A DNA stretch of 64,000 nucleotides, taken from Celoporthe dispersa. Its lineage: Eukaryota > Ascomycota > Sordariomycetes > Diaporthales > Cryphonectriaceae. The notes under the pieces are model-generated. The model searched no databases. It was not told where the DNA came from and saw nothing but the letters and a program-made list of their open reading frames with translations. This document shows positions 1-11,393 of the stretch, one piece after another. How positions within the stretch are numbered: the stretch's first letter is position 1; each line of letters begins with the position of its first letter. The translations under genes were made by a program, and so were the position numbers. The stretch is from the NCBI GenBank assembly GCA_016584495.1, contig WAID01000004.1:2170001-2234000 (forward strand), read 5' to 3'.

Positions 1-195
1 GCAAAGGCCATGAGAGCGGGACTTTGATGTTTAAAGCCCGGATCACAAACTATTTCTGTGCTGGGGCAGGAGAACAATATTATGTTCTGTGAGAACTAAG
101 GAAAAAGGGAACAAAAGGGGGGAGGGAGAAGGAAGACAAAGAAAAGGAAGAAAAAGAAAAGAAAAGGAAAGGAAACAGCGCTCCGTTCTCTTGCC

Positions 196-1239
196 TCAGA
201 CCCTCTCTCGGCTCTCAAAGGAAGGTCTGTTTCGTCTCGGAATCACCCTGCGATCCACGAGCTCGGCGGCCCAACGCACACCTCGCTTCCTCTTCTTGGG
301 CACCAGGGCCCTCTTCCTCGAGCGGGCCTTCTTTTTGGCCGCTCCTTGTCCCTTTCTTCCTCCCCTCCCTGCTCTTCCCCCCTCATTCATCTCGTTCATC
401 TCGCTGAAGCGGCGCTTCAGGATCGGTCTGGGCGGCGCGATGGGGGCTATGATCTGTCCCGGCATCAGCGTGGACCCGTAGGCTCTCTGAAGTTCTCCGG
501 CGTAAAGATGGAACAGTTGGCGGGCCTCTGAAAAAGAAGAAACGTTTAACTGGTCAGCTTAATGCGCTCAAGAAAGGCCGATAAATTATAGAGGAGAAAG
601 TGTTCACTTACCACTGCCCTGGGGAAGAGGAATCACATCAGCTACGCCTGTCATTGGGTTGACCAGCTGGTCCTTACCACCAGGCAAACGCGCCACCCAC
701 TCGCGGTACTGGACCAAGCGAGATGCAGCCCGGTGTGCCCAGGTCTCGGGCATGCGAGGGCCGTACTTGTTCGAGAACCAGGTCTCCCCGCGGAGAAGAC
801 ACCTCTCCAGCTCCATGAGAACGTCTCGAATCGCCTAGAAACGAGAACCTGTCTCAATTGTAGGGTGGACGACGGGACGACGGTCAAAGACAAGGTCAAA
901 AACGAAGTTGCGGAACTGATTGACTGTCTCTGGGCTGACGGCACCCGCGTCACCACCGCGGACTTCGCGGATGACCATCGTCCAGAACAAGACATCGAAG
1001 TGCTCGCTCTTGCGCTCGCTGGTGGGACTCGTTGCATCGTATTGGATGTACAGGTCAGAGAGGTGTTTGACGAGGCGGAGGAGGCGGAGGAGATTGTTGG
1101 TGATGATGTCGGACGGACGGGTGAGGGCTTCGATGAGCAAGTCGCCCTCGATCTTGAGGTTCTGGATGAAGACATCGCCAACCTCAGTGCGATGTAGTCT
1201 GGCCAACGCGCGGCGTATTTCTTTCACTTCGCCCACCAT
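196..1239 (-). CDS. Hypothetical protein, three exons, basic C-terminus
   Basis: I do not recognise this family. The reading runs 1239-904, 834-612 and 527-196, giving about 296 residues. The second intron has a clear GTAAGT donor and a pyrimidine-rich CAG acceptor; the first (903-835) keeps frame across an in-frame TAG but has a weak GTTTTT donor. The N-terminal 110 residues look helical and leucine/arginine-rich (LLRLLRLVKHLSDLY). The middle holds a Trp/Tyr-rich segment (WFSNKYGPRMPETW). The last 70 residues are strongly basic (KKKARSRKR, PKKRKRG), like a bipartite nuclear localisation signal. A nuclear protein is an inference only. Smooth continuation of frame over three exons supports a real gene. 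Confidence 0.6.
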
Positions 1240-2761
1240 CGTTCTTGTAGTGGTGATGGTGTCTTGCCAAGGGAGTCTGTGGTTTGTTCAGGTTTGTACA
1301 GACGGAACGTTCAGAAGTTTTGGGAGCGCACTTGTGAATAGGGAGGAGAGATAAAAGAAATAAATATGCACTAGCGTATTGAATCAAAAACACTCAATGG
1401 CAGGGTCACGCGTTCGTGTGTTCGCGAGCTCGCGACGCAGTTCCCTCCACCGACAATATCAACAGTTCACTATAAGAGAGATCTTTGGAAATAAAACCTA
1501 GACCGACTTGAATGTCAGTTAAAACAATTCATCATTATCCCAGGAAATATTTGTTACATAAATAGCAATTGTTTAAAAAAGTGCAAAAATTGAATCAAAG
1601 GCTCCTAGAGGCTAGGATTGTACATACAGCTGCCTAAAACCAGGGGACTGTATCTTATAGTGCAGAGGGATTTGCAGTTAACCACCTCGACCACTACACT
1701 ACGTACACGGCCTTTGATTCGCTAAGTGATAGTGCAACTGTTGGATTTGTTTATCCAGCCACCGACTGTCATTAGACAGTTGTTAGGACGCTCACTACCT
1801 GCCCGCCTTGTTTCGGAGCCTATATACATACAACCTGCTTGTTCATACTGGTGCTAACGTCAAAGACGGCTCCCAGCCAGGTCCCGCGAGACAGAGAAAG
1901 ACACTACAGACCTCCGGGCACTAAAGGATAACCATCCCCAGTGCTCACTGGAAATGATGTGGTCGGTATGGACAGGAAGGCCTCGCACAAGAGAGGTTGA
2001 GACGAAAGAATATACACGAACTGTCAGTGACAACTACTTGAGATGATTATAGCGGGATTTATTGTGCCCATGTAAATGATTACAAACACATCGTATGTTT
2101 ATGAGATAAGCCTCTCAGATATTCACACTCATGGCAAAGACTCGCGTTCCGACTGGCCGCAGCCTCAAAAGTACACCTGCAGTCATGTAGTGACACGACA
2201 TGTGCAGGTGGATCACCTCAGCCACAAGACAACCCATTGTTAGCATTGATCTTGAAAACGGAAGACAGCTTGTGCCTACGGAGCAATTGATATATATTCT
2301 GATGTATATGGTAATACCACATGCACTATAAAAGTTGCCATTTCGGAGAGCCCCGGCCAATCAGAGCCTGCCTGTCCTTGGTGCACACGAATACGACCCA
2401 ACTTACCTCGGTATCATCACTAGCATGACTTGTATACTCCTCGGACCATCTCCAAAGTCCTATCCGGACGGCCCTGAGGTCTTGTGACGGCTATTGGCGT
2501 CAACACTAGCGCTATCCCCGCTCTATTCGCCGGTGAACAACCTTGGAAGTAAGCCCAGGATGGATCTCCAGCGATCCCACACCGAGAACTAGCAAGGAAC
2601 TTACACAGGGAAGACACATCCTCGGAGCATTACAACAAGAACACTCAAGAGTACTTAAAGATAGATCGTAGCCAGAGGCTACCAGACAGTCCGTCTAGAG
2701 ACCGTGTGTGCAAGACTAGCAATCTGTTCCACTTCATCTCGGTGGTTGCGTTTTAACAAAA
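1240..2761. other. Intergenic, with a tRNA-like inverted-repeat segment
   Basis: I find no supported protein gene here. The stretch is AT-rich. An 11-base inverted repeat (1592-1602 and 1710-1720) encloses a tRNA-like sequence on the minus strand, described in the findings. The last few hundred bases before 2762 should hold the lipase promoter; I could not single out a site. Confidence 0.6.
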
Positions 2762-4154
2762 ATGGCCTCACGCATCTTGCTCTTCCTGATATCAACATGC
2801 GCGCCTGTGCAGGCCCTCGCGCTGCCGACAACACACAGCACACAAATGCGGGCCAGGGCTGGTACCAGTGACATGAACCTCGCCACACCAATCCCACCAA
2901 CTCGCGATCCCTTCTACAGCCCAACAGAAGGCTTCGAAACGGCTAGGCCCGGGACAGTCTTGCGCATACGTGAGACCCTCGGGAACCTCACAGCCCTGGC
3001 CGGCGTGAACTGCTCGGCAGCCTACAATATCGTATACCGGACCACCAATAGTCGTTACAATGCGGATTATGCAGTGACCACCATCTTCGTACCGGCCAAC
3101 CCAAGCCCAGCCCTCTTGTCATATCAGGTCCCTTACGACTCGGCATACCTAGATGCTAGTCCCAGCTACACGCTCTACAGCACCGGCGGCGCGTCCTGGA
3201 TGCAAGACGTCAGCACAGCACTGTCTCTTGGGTGGTTCGTCAGCGTCCCGGACTACGAGGGCCCGCTGGCATCGTTCACCGCGGGCGTCCAGTCCGGCCA
3301 CGCCACCATCGACTCGGTCCGCGCAGTCCTCAACGCAAACGCAAGCAATGGTCTCGGCCTGCCCCCAGGCACTCGATCCGCCATGTGGGGATACTCGGGC
3401 GGTGCGCTGGCCAGCGAGTGGGCTGCCGAGCTGCAGGTCCAGTATGCGCCGGAGCTGGGCTTCAGCGGCGCCGCACTCGGCGGTCTCACGCCCAACGTGT
3501 CGAGCGTCCTGTACTCCATAGACGGGCAGATTGACGCAGGGCTGGGCCCTCGTCCTTCTTGGGCCTGTCGAGCCAGTACCCGGAGCTCAGGAACTTCCTG
3601 GTCTCCAAGCTCAAGACCACGGGCCCTTACAACGCGACCGGCTTTCTCGCTGCTGAGAATTATACAAACGCCCAGGCCATAGAGGCCTTTGCGTTTCAGA
3701 ACATTACGGATTATTTCGCGGATGGCATCTCTGACCTGCTGGGCCCGCTGGCGCTGAGCGTCGCCAATATTGAGGGTCAGATGGGGTATCATGGCGTCCC
3801 GCAGATGCCGATCTACGCCTACAAGGCCATCGCAGATGAAGTGAGCGTCGTTAACGACACAGATGTACTGGTCGCACGATACTGCAATGGTGAGTCCCCC
3901 TTGCCGGCTTGCGGCGCCACAAGACTGAACAGCTTGAGAGGAATGTGGCTGACACCTCACATGACCTAGTCGGAGCAAACATCTTGTATGACAGGAACAC
4001 TATTGGAGGACATGCAGCAGAAGAGACCAATGGCAAACCCGCTGCGCTGTCATTTCTGCGGAGCATTCTCAGCGGTATGAATGCGACAGGCTTCCCGTCC
4101 TCTGGGTGCAAGACTCAAGATGTCAGTGTTAATATCACGGACTCGGTGTTCTAG
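2762..4154 (+). CDS. Secretory lipase (LIP family), with a one-base frame break
   Basis: Alpha/beta-hydrolase of the fungal secretory lipase family (LIP, first described in Candida), which hydrolyses extracellular triacylglycerol or esters. Exons are 2762-3889 and 3970-4154, joined across a GTGAGT...CTAG intron. A signal peptide starts at residue 1 (MASRILLFLISTCAPVQA). The nucleophile elbow GYSGG is near residue 215, followed by the family block ALGGLTPNVSSV. The C-terminal exon carries GGHAAEE, the likely catalytic His. Around 3541-3556 the frame changes: homology continues at FLGLSSQYPE in the frame one base back, as if one base were missing; no intron fits. With that allowance the length, about 437 residues, matches the family. 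Several N-glycosylation sequons fit secretion. Sequencing error and true inactivation cannot be told apart here. Confidence 0.85.
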
Positions 4155-4354
4155 ACGTCGATCGTCATAATTAGTTAGCAAATCGTCCATCGACAGAGGA
4201 CTAAGTCACCAAGATATGTAATTACCCGGTACTCGTTCAGGATCTGGCGAGAATTTTTGATGATGACGATTTATATTTCGGTGGTGATAGCTGCTCAAGA
4301 TAAATGTTATGATATAGATACATGCGGCAGTACACACACTCCCTGTGATGTTCC

Positions 4355-5752
4355 TCACAGCCTTGCCTGGTACGACTGCCCAGCCCACCCAGGCTGAGCC
4401 TTCCAGAACTGTAAGAACTTCCCGATCAAGGTTTCGTCTATGCTGATTCCCCCAGCCAGCCGGGGCGAGACCTTGGCCGAGTTCGACATGTCCACCATCA
4501 GCGCGGCGAATGCATCTTCCTGGGCATCGTCCTTTTTCCCCGAAGCCAACAACCTGTAGAACTCGAGCAGGCGGTACGGCGGGTTTCGAAGTACGTTCGA
4601 GTCGGACTTCTCAAGACGGTCTACCCACTCGGACCACGGGACGGTCTCGAAGGTTAGGCCGTTGTTCCTCAGGGCGGGAAGGACGTCGGCTTTCCAGAGG
4701 AGAGCCTTGGCATTCGCGACGTGGTACACCGCCAGGGACGGAATCGAATCTTTTGTGGCGCTGTCGACATGATCTAGAAGGGCGATATCGGTGACTGCCG
4801 CCCCCGTCACGTCTGAAGGCAGCCAGTGTACTGCTTCGTCATGGTTTCTGGCCGCTGGGATGGCCCCAATCGTGCACGCGGCTGCCAGGATCTGAGGCCA
4901 GGCTTCCTTCGCGTTCCACATGCCGTGTTTCGTATCGCCGCAGATCTGGCCCAGCCTCACGATGCTCATTGACAGCCCAGCCTTCGCAGCGGCGGAGCAG
5001 ATCTGTTCCGTGGTCCACTTCGACAGGGCGTAGTTGGTAGCATTGGCTGCGGCCTCGAAGCCCTGTAGCTTCTCGCGTATCGGAATCGGCTTCGCGTGGA
5101 GGATTGCACCGACGGTCGAGATGAATACGAAAGCAGGTTTCTCCTTCAGCTCTGACTGCAGGGCCAGGCTGATGAGGTCAAAGGCGCCTCTGCAGTGCGG
5201 TTCGAAGCTCGTGAACTTCATGTTGAAATTGACAGCCCACGCGTTGTGGATGATCACTGTGACTGATTGTCTGAGTGTCTCATAATCATCTTGAGAGAGA
5301 CCCATCCTCTCACAATCGTATAAATCATAAGGGATGGTGATGATCTTTCCGCGCTGTTCAGCCGTAAGGTCCTCGACGAGGTGGTTCTTGATTAGGACAT
5401 CGTCTAGCCGTTGTGAGACAGGGCTGGACTGCTTTGATCTGATTAGGCAATACACTCGATTCACAGTGGACCGCTTGACAAGCGAATGCAGGATGTGACA
5501 GCCGATCACGCCCGTTGAGCCTGTAAGAAGCTGTTGTGATAATTTTATCAAGGTGTCAGCTCAGAAGGTCCAGTCGTGCCGTCCATCATCGCAGTGAAGG
5601 AGGTCCGCAGCCTGTTGTTATGTGAGACGTACCACAACATCACCACTCTGACGAGAGTCGACTGATCCGACTCTTTGTTCTGGGAAGTACGAGAACTTCC
5701 TTATCCAGTCGTGGGCGATGGCCTTGACGTCTGAGTCCTGCGGGGTTACCAT
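4355..5752 (-). CDS. Stand-alone thioester-reductase-like (NAD-binding 4 / male-sterility) protein
   Basis: NAD(P)-dependent short-chain-type reductase domain of the kind found at the C-terminus of A-T-R NRPS-like enzymes, where it releases an enzyme-bound thioester as an aldehyde. Exons are 5752-5633 and 5530-4355, with a GTACGT...ACAACAG intron, about 431 residues. Exon 2 opens with the dinucleotide-binding motif LLTGSTGVIG. The catalytic Tyr/Lys pair is in NYALSKW. IVRLGQICG and HWLPSDVTG are further family blocks. The short N-terminal exon (AHDWIRKFSYFPE) resembles the linker between carrier and reductase domains. A TAG stop lies in frame shortly upstream (or an AG splice site, not excluded). 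I find no adenylation or carrier domain in the 2.9 kb upstream, so the protein appears to be reductase only. An unrelated adenylation-domain gene lies at 60.9-63.0 kb. Confidence 0.8.
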
Positions 5753-8667
5753 CGCGTGAGCCGCTTGCTGAAACGAGCCCGTGAGATCTGCCACAACGAT
5801 GATCGACTAATCCATGAGCAAAGGGTGTGGATATCTGTATGAGGATTCTCATAAACCGAAACAATATGGTGATAGCCACCTTTGAAAGCCAGGGACATCA
5901 AAAAAGAAGCCGATGATATCGGATGTTGCTGGGTCAAAATCACCTCTAGAGCCGGGTCCACATCGATATACCTCGGTAGAATCGTGGATGACGAACAGCA
6001 CTACAGAAGTGGTAAGGGAGGGTATCGACTCTACTGCGGTGCAATAATACATATTGACTCAGCGCTAATGGCGATTGCTTACACTCCTCTGCTTTCCCTG
6101 ATGCGCTCTGCTTCCATAGCAGTGGCAAAAGAAGACCATGGCAGATTAGGGTGTCTGCTGTACGAACGAGGAATACCCGCCCACAAATAGACCTCGGCCC
6201 CTGGCAGAGCCATCGAGACTTGTGCTGGGCCAGGCGGGGAGAGTTTCTGGATAGAGAATCCCGAGTTCTTCTTTTGCTCTGCAGCATATTATGCTCTTCC
6301 CGCATTCCTTCCTCTTGCAGCCGGTTTTTCCTCCAATACCCGTTCCGGCCAGTGCAGCATACCGCGGTTGTTGGCACACATTATCTTTCGTCACCGTGGT
6401 GAAGGTCCCAGACCTCTGGATTCCGTGTCGTCGCGGTCTTGGTCGTAGCCTTGTCGCCCCGTCGCTCGTCTCGAGAGGATTCGATGAGAGTCTGGCATAA
6501 GCTGTTAAACAGGCTTTACCTCCTACAGCTGCAGCCACAGTTCTTAAAGTTGTCCTAATGATTAATTCTATGGCCAGTCTTCCCGGAGCTATATTTCCTC
6601 CATGTTTTCTTTCTTTCTTTCTTTTTTTTTTTTTTTTTTTTTGGTGAGCCAAAGAGACCAGAAAGATATTTAGAAAATTGGTATTAATTGTTGAAAAGTG
6701 TTTTGTAGCACCGGGGCTGCGATGCATACATTTTGACCTGGACGGCACGTTCACTCTCGTCGTGTTACACATGTTCTGGAAATAGAGAGGACAAGTGCGA
6801 CAAACAGATCAAGGAGACTGTCTCATTATATGTATATATATATATCTGTTGCCAGAAAGATTAGCTAATTCATCTCGTAGAATATTCTCGCTGAAGCCAC
6901 CACGTTTGAAATTTTATACATCATCAGTGCATGCTGCCTCTTGGCCTGGTTGGCAGTCCCCCAAGGCTGTCGACAGTCATGGATTGCTTCTGATCAGGAT
7001 GTCATGTGTTGTGCTTGACGGGCATTAGCCTGAAGGAGCCATGGTGTTGCCCAGGTAAACAACGTTGAAACCATGCGAATGGCAAACCAAACCCAACCCA
7101 GCCAATGCACCTGCGAAATGACATAGATTTCGCAATACCGAAGAAGAAGAAAAAATTCAAAGCTTTGTTGATGAAAGTCAAGACGCACCCTTGCGAATCC
7201 CACGGGATGGCTCGAGGGCGCAGCCGTGGGCTAATTACCACACGCGACTGTAGTGATGAAAGCCTCAGGCATATCGTTAACACGACCTTCGTAGTGAAGC
7301 CCATGTGATAGAGGAGCTGATATGAGCTGCAACGGAGGTTGTCAACTCCAAACACGCCCGTGTATCCAAGGTCTGGCTATGATATGTTAGACGTGGCCAA
7401 TCATTCACCAGCTGAAACCTTGATTGTTCAGAACCGAGGACGGGAAGCTATGATCAAGTATGAGCAAATATTTTTTTTTCATTTGGAAAAAAAGGGATAG
7501 ATAAACACATTTTAGCCCTGTCGAAACATGAGTGAATAAACATAACAAATAGGCAAAGTATATGTGGGTCGAAACGTTTGGATCAATGGCTCGGGTAGGA
7601 GGTGGAGGGGTTGGGCAACGAGCGCCACAGTGAATACCGGCCGCCGTCTTGTGGTCTGCAAGAAAGCCTTTTAATTGTCCAGCCAGTCGGGTTTTTGAGG
7701 TCCTTGTCTTATCAGACGACGAGAGCCGCTCCAGGTCAGCAGTGGCTCCGGAGACACTCGCACCGCACTTGATGTCGTCAGCAGGGAATAAATGACTGCG
7801 GTCAGTGCCCAGGTGGCGCATCTCCTGAGCAAGTTCTCACGGCAGATTGTGGGAGGCTGGCTTGGCAGGATCACCATCTTATATCATGCCCAAGGCTACA
7901 TAACACAACTCGGCCTCTTTCTGGCCTTGTCTCTCTAAGATTCCCAAAGTTACAGCAGCAAATGATAACAAAGCTGGACGGCGAAGCTTCACCACATATA
8001 ACACAGCACAGTCCCGCCAGGAGAAACATGTACTTTTGGCGGGAAAAAACGACAGTGTATTATACGGTACCACGTATATGGCATATATCCGATTCGTGCG
8101 TCCTCCCGCTTGAGCGAGATGCAGGCATCCCTGCATAAACTTGCTCAACAGAACATGCACGGTCGACGAAACATGCTCAGGCTACCGGTGGAACACGGTG
8201 GGACGGCCCCATAGGCTCGGGGCAGGTCTGCCCAACCAGAGGCCCTGCCTGACGGGAATGTTGGTACGCCCGGCTATTCCCTGCTACCGCGTGCCGTGGC
8301 GAGCTGGACGGTTCGAGTGTGGAAGTGTGAACCGAAATCTTGCGCAAAATAACTAGGGAAATCCCCAAGAGGATGAAAACTTGCTCTGTGGGAGGGGGGG
8401 GGGTATAGGACCTCTCTTTAGGAGTGATACATAGCAGAGAGGAAAGGGAAGGAAGAAGGAAAAAAAAAGGAAAGGCAGAAAAAAAAAGAAAGGCTCGAGT
8501 AGTCTTTTCGATCGACACTATAGAACCTCGTCTTTTTCTCTTTTCTGTCTCTAGCCATCTCTTCTTGTCTCTGGCAGAATTCTTCTCTCCTTACGTATCT
8601 GAACGGGCATCATCACATCCTGTCAATCAAGTTCCCTCTTGGCCCACCGTCAGATCTCTCGCCCAAG
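5753..8667. other. Long AT-rich spacer
   Basis: 2.9 kb without a supportable gene. Open frames are short and match nothing I know. It contains a run of 21 T at 6622-6642, a TA dinucleotide tract near 6832-6843, and A- and T-rich tracts near 7470-7500. The purine-rich segment 8390-8500 and the pyrimidine-rich 8520-8600 are probably the promoter and leader of the ferric reductase gene. Confidence 0.6.
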
Positions 8668-10834
8668 ATGGGTGTCCCGTGGCTGTATTATCCGCTCATG
8701 CTGCACATGTTTCGCGACCCAGGCGAGTGTGATCTGACGCCAGAACAATGTGTATACAAGAGCCAGACGTGGAGGAACTGGTAAGTTCCCAATGGCCCAT
8801 CTCTTTGCTATTAGTGAATATCGTGACCTCGTGCTGACCCTTGGCTGTCTCTGTTCCCTCTTTTCTCTTCTCTCGCAGGTACATAGCCGACTACGTCTAT
8901 GGCCGAGGGACGGTCTACTTCTTCCTCATCACCATCTTCCTCTGCACCAGCGGCTTCCTCGCCCTCAAGCACACGCCCGCCGGCACAAGGACCCGCGCAT
9001 GGTGGCAGAAGCTGGTAGCCATCTTCCGCTTCTCCGCCTACCGCCGCTATGAAGTCCTCCACCGGTGGCAGACACCCACCCTGGGCGTCATGTTCCTCCT
9101 GGCCGCGGGCTTCATCTTCTTCACAGCCATGACCCTCGGACCAAGGCCCTACTACTGGCCCACCACGGCCGCCTTTGGCGACTCGCCCCCCCTGGCCACC
9201 CGCAGCGGATGGCTGGCCCTCGGCGCGACGCCCTTTGTCATCCTGTTTGCGACCAAGGCCAACGTCATCGCGACGCTGTCGGGGGTCAGCCACGAGAAGC
9301 TTATGGTCTTCCACAACTGGCTGGCCTGGGCTGTCCTCGTGCTCGCACTGCTGCACACGTTCCCGTTCATCGTGTACAACTACAAGGAGGGCATGATGAC
9401 GATGCAGTGGACGACCAACTTTTCGTACTGGACCGGTGTGGCTGCCATCGTGCCGCAGGCGTATCTCACCTTCATGTCTGTGCCGTGGATCAGGTCAGTA
9501 GTCCCTGTTGCCCTCGTCCAGGGTACAGAGAGAGGGGTGAAGAGAGAGAGATGATGATGATGATGATGAAGCTGACCTCTTCTGTTGCTGATTCTTTCTT
9601 CTTGTAGAAACGCCTGCTACGAATTCTTCAAGGCCACGCACTACTTCATGGCCATCGTCTTCATGGTCTTCTTCTTCATCCACTGCGGCTTCACCCTCTC
9701 CTCCGCGTACGTCTCTGTCCAGTCCTCTCTCCCTTTCATCACTCTCCGCCCTCAGGCTTCCTAACATCACCATCCCACAGCGACTACTTTATCGTGGCCG
9801 GCGTCCTCTACGGCCTCTCCTGGTGCTACTCCCAGATGAAGACCTACTTCGAACACGGCCTGCGCCACCGCGCCACCATCACACCCCTCTCGCCCCGCTG
9901 CCTCCGCGTCGACATCCCCGTGGGGCCCTTGACCCTCTGGCGGCCAGGCCAGCACATGTTCCTCCGCTTCTTCGGCCTGGGCGCCCACCACGCTTTCACC
10001 GCCCACCCTTTCACCATCTGTAGCCTGCCCGACGAGGGCCGCCTCGTCGGCGTTCCGCAGTCCGTCATGTCCTTTTACGTGAAACCACGCGGCGGCTTCA
10101 CGGGCCGCCTGGCTGCCATCGCTGCGGCGCGAGGCGGTGGCGCCGTCAGTGTGCCTGTGCTGATGGAGGGTGCGTACGGTGGGCTCCACGGCAGGCCGCT
10201 GACGGCATATGAGCGTGCGCTGGTCGTGGCCTGTGGCTCTGGCGCCGGGTTCTCCCTGCCCTTTGCGATGGAGTGGATTGCTGCGCAGGCGGTGGCTGCC
10301 GGGCGGGATGCTGGTGGCGAGGAGGGTGTGAAGGAGGTGGCGGCAGCTGCCAAGGCGCCCAAGAAGATGACTCTTGTCATTGTGACGCGCGACACCAAAA
10401 TACTGGAGTGGTACGAGGCGGCGCTCTCGGAGTTCCTGGAGTCCCAGAACCTGGACATGCCCGAGGGTGCTCTCGAGATCAAGGTGCACCTGACCTCGGA
10501 GGCCGACGACGACGATGAGAAAGACAGTGACGCCGAGGCCGGCAGGACAATGCCCCCCTCGTCAGAAGACGGCAAGGTTGAGCCCCTGTCGTCAACGTCG
10601 CCCGAGAAGATGACAAAGCTGGGCTTCAAGACCTTTACAGGACGACCCGACCTAGCAGCGGTGGTGCGCAACTTCACCATGGAGGGGACTGGGTCGGTGG
10701 GCATGGCTGTCTGTGGGCCGTCGTCAGTGCTGGCGGCTGTGCGCGACGAGGCTGCTGCAGCCGAGATGAGGATATTGAGGTCGGGACCTGGGGCCAAGGA
10801 GGTTTATCTCTACTCGGAGATGTTTGGCTGGTGA
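8668..10834 (+). CDS. Ferric reductase transmembrane component (FRE family)
   Basis: Plasma-membrane metalloreductase that moves electrons from NADPH through FAD and two haems to extracellular Fe(III) or Cu(II). Exons are 8668-8780, 8879-9493, 9608-9706 and 9781-10834, all with GT-AG junctions, giving about 626 residues. The membrane part shows two His pairs, each spaced 14 apart: FHNW...LLHT and THYF...FIHC, the expected bis-haem ligands. The FAD-binding motif is HPFTIC. The NADPH-binding loop reads GSGAGFSLP, and a late AVCGPSS block matches the usual CGP motif. An acidic, Ser-rich insert (DDDDEKDSD) sits between the two halves of the NADPH domain. The second intron contains an ATG trinucleotide repeat. 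The nucleotide loop departs from the common GGxGxTP, so specificity may differ. Confidence 0.9.
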
Positions 10835-11393
10835 GGAGGGCAGACGATGCAAGAGGCTGGGCCTGGATCAAGTCCTACATAATAAATGAGACCATGAGCT
10901 TGAGTTACCCTGCTTGCTTCTATTCTGCCGAGAGTGATATTGTTCCCTTGGATGACCTGCAAGAGAGGACGTCTGGTTTACTTATTACCGCCAACATCAT
11001 CGTCATCGTATCTGCTGGGGAGAAACATGGCACTATCTGGTTATGAAGGGTATTGTGAGTTGATAAGCCTGCTTCTGCTGTGATCCCTCGGCCTTTTTCC
11101 CAAGGCTTGATGATATTTTCTAGTCTGCCCAACAAAAAGAAATCTTGGGCCATTCCCCCAGAGGGTGAGAGAGAGAAGAAAAAAGAAAAAAAAATAAGAA
11201 ACTCCATGGCAGAAGAAAATATAGTACGAGCGCCTGATCATACACAGGACTAGTAGACCGCGCCTCTAGTATCAAAACAAACTCTCGAAGAAATGGGGAG
11301 GGAGGAAAAAAGATCACCGTAACCCACGAAATAGTTGTAACCAGTAGTATTACCACCAACGCCTGAGCAGGGAACTGCCCCTCCGATCCTAGC
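10835..11393. other. Convergent 3' intergenic region
   Basis: The ferric reductase and SNF5-like genes converge here. An AATAAA-like stretch (acataataaat near 10878) suits 3'-end formation of the + gene. Otherwise no feature is supported. Confidence 0.5.

Noticed and set aside
5753..6400. Adenylation or carrier domain upstream of the reductase gene
   Set aside because: Frames on the minus strand were read for A-domain motifs and a GGxS carrier motif; none was found.
9767..10797. Two long minus-strand frames under the ferric reductase
   Set aside because: Both are antisense to the FAD/NADPH domain exon and have no motif.
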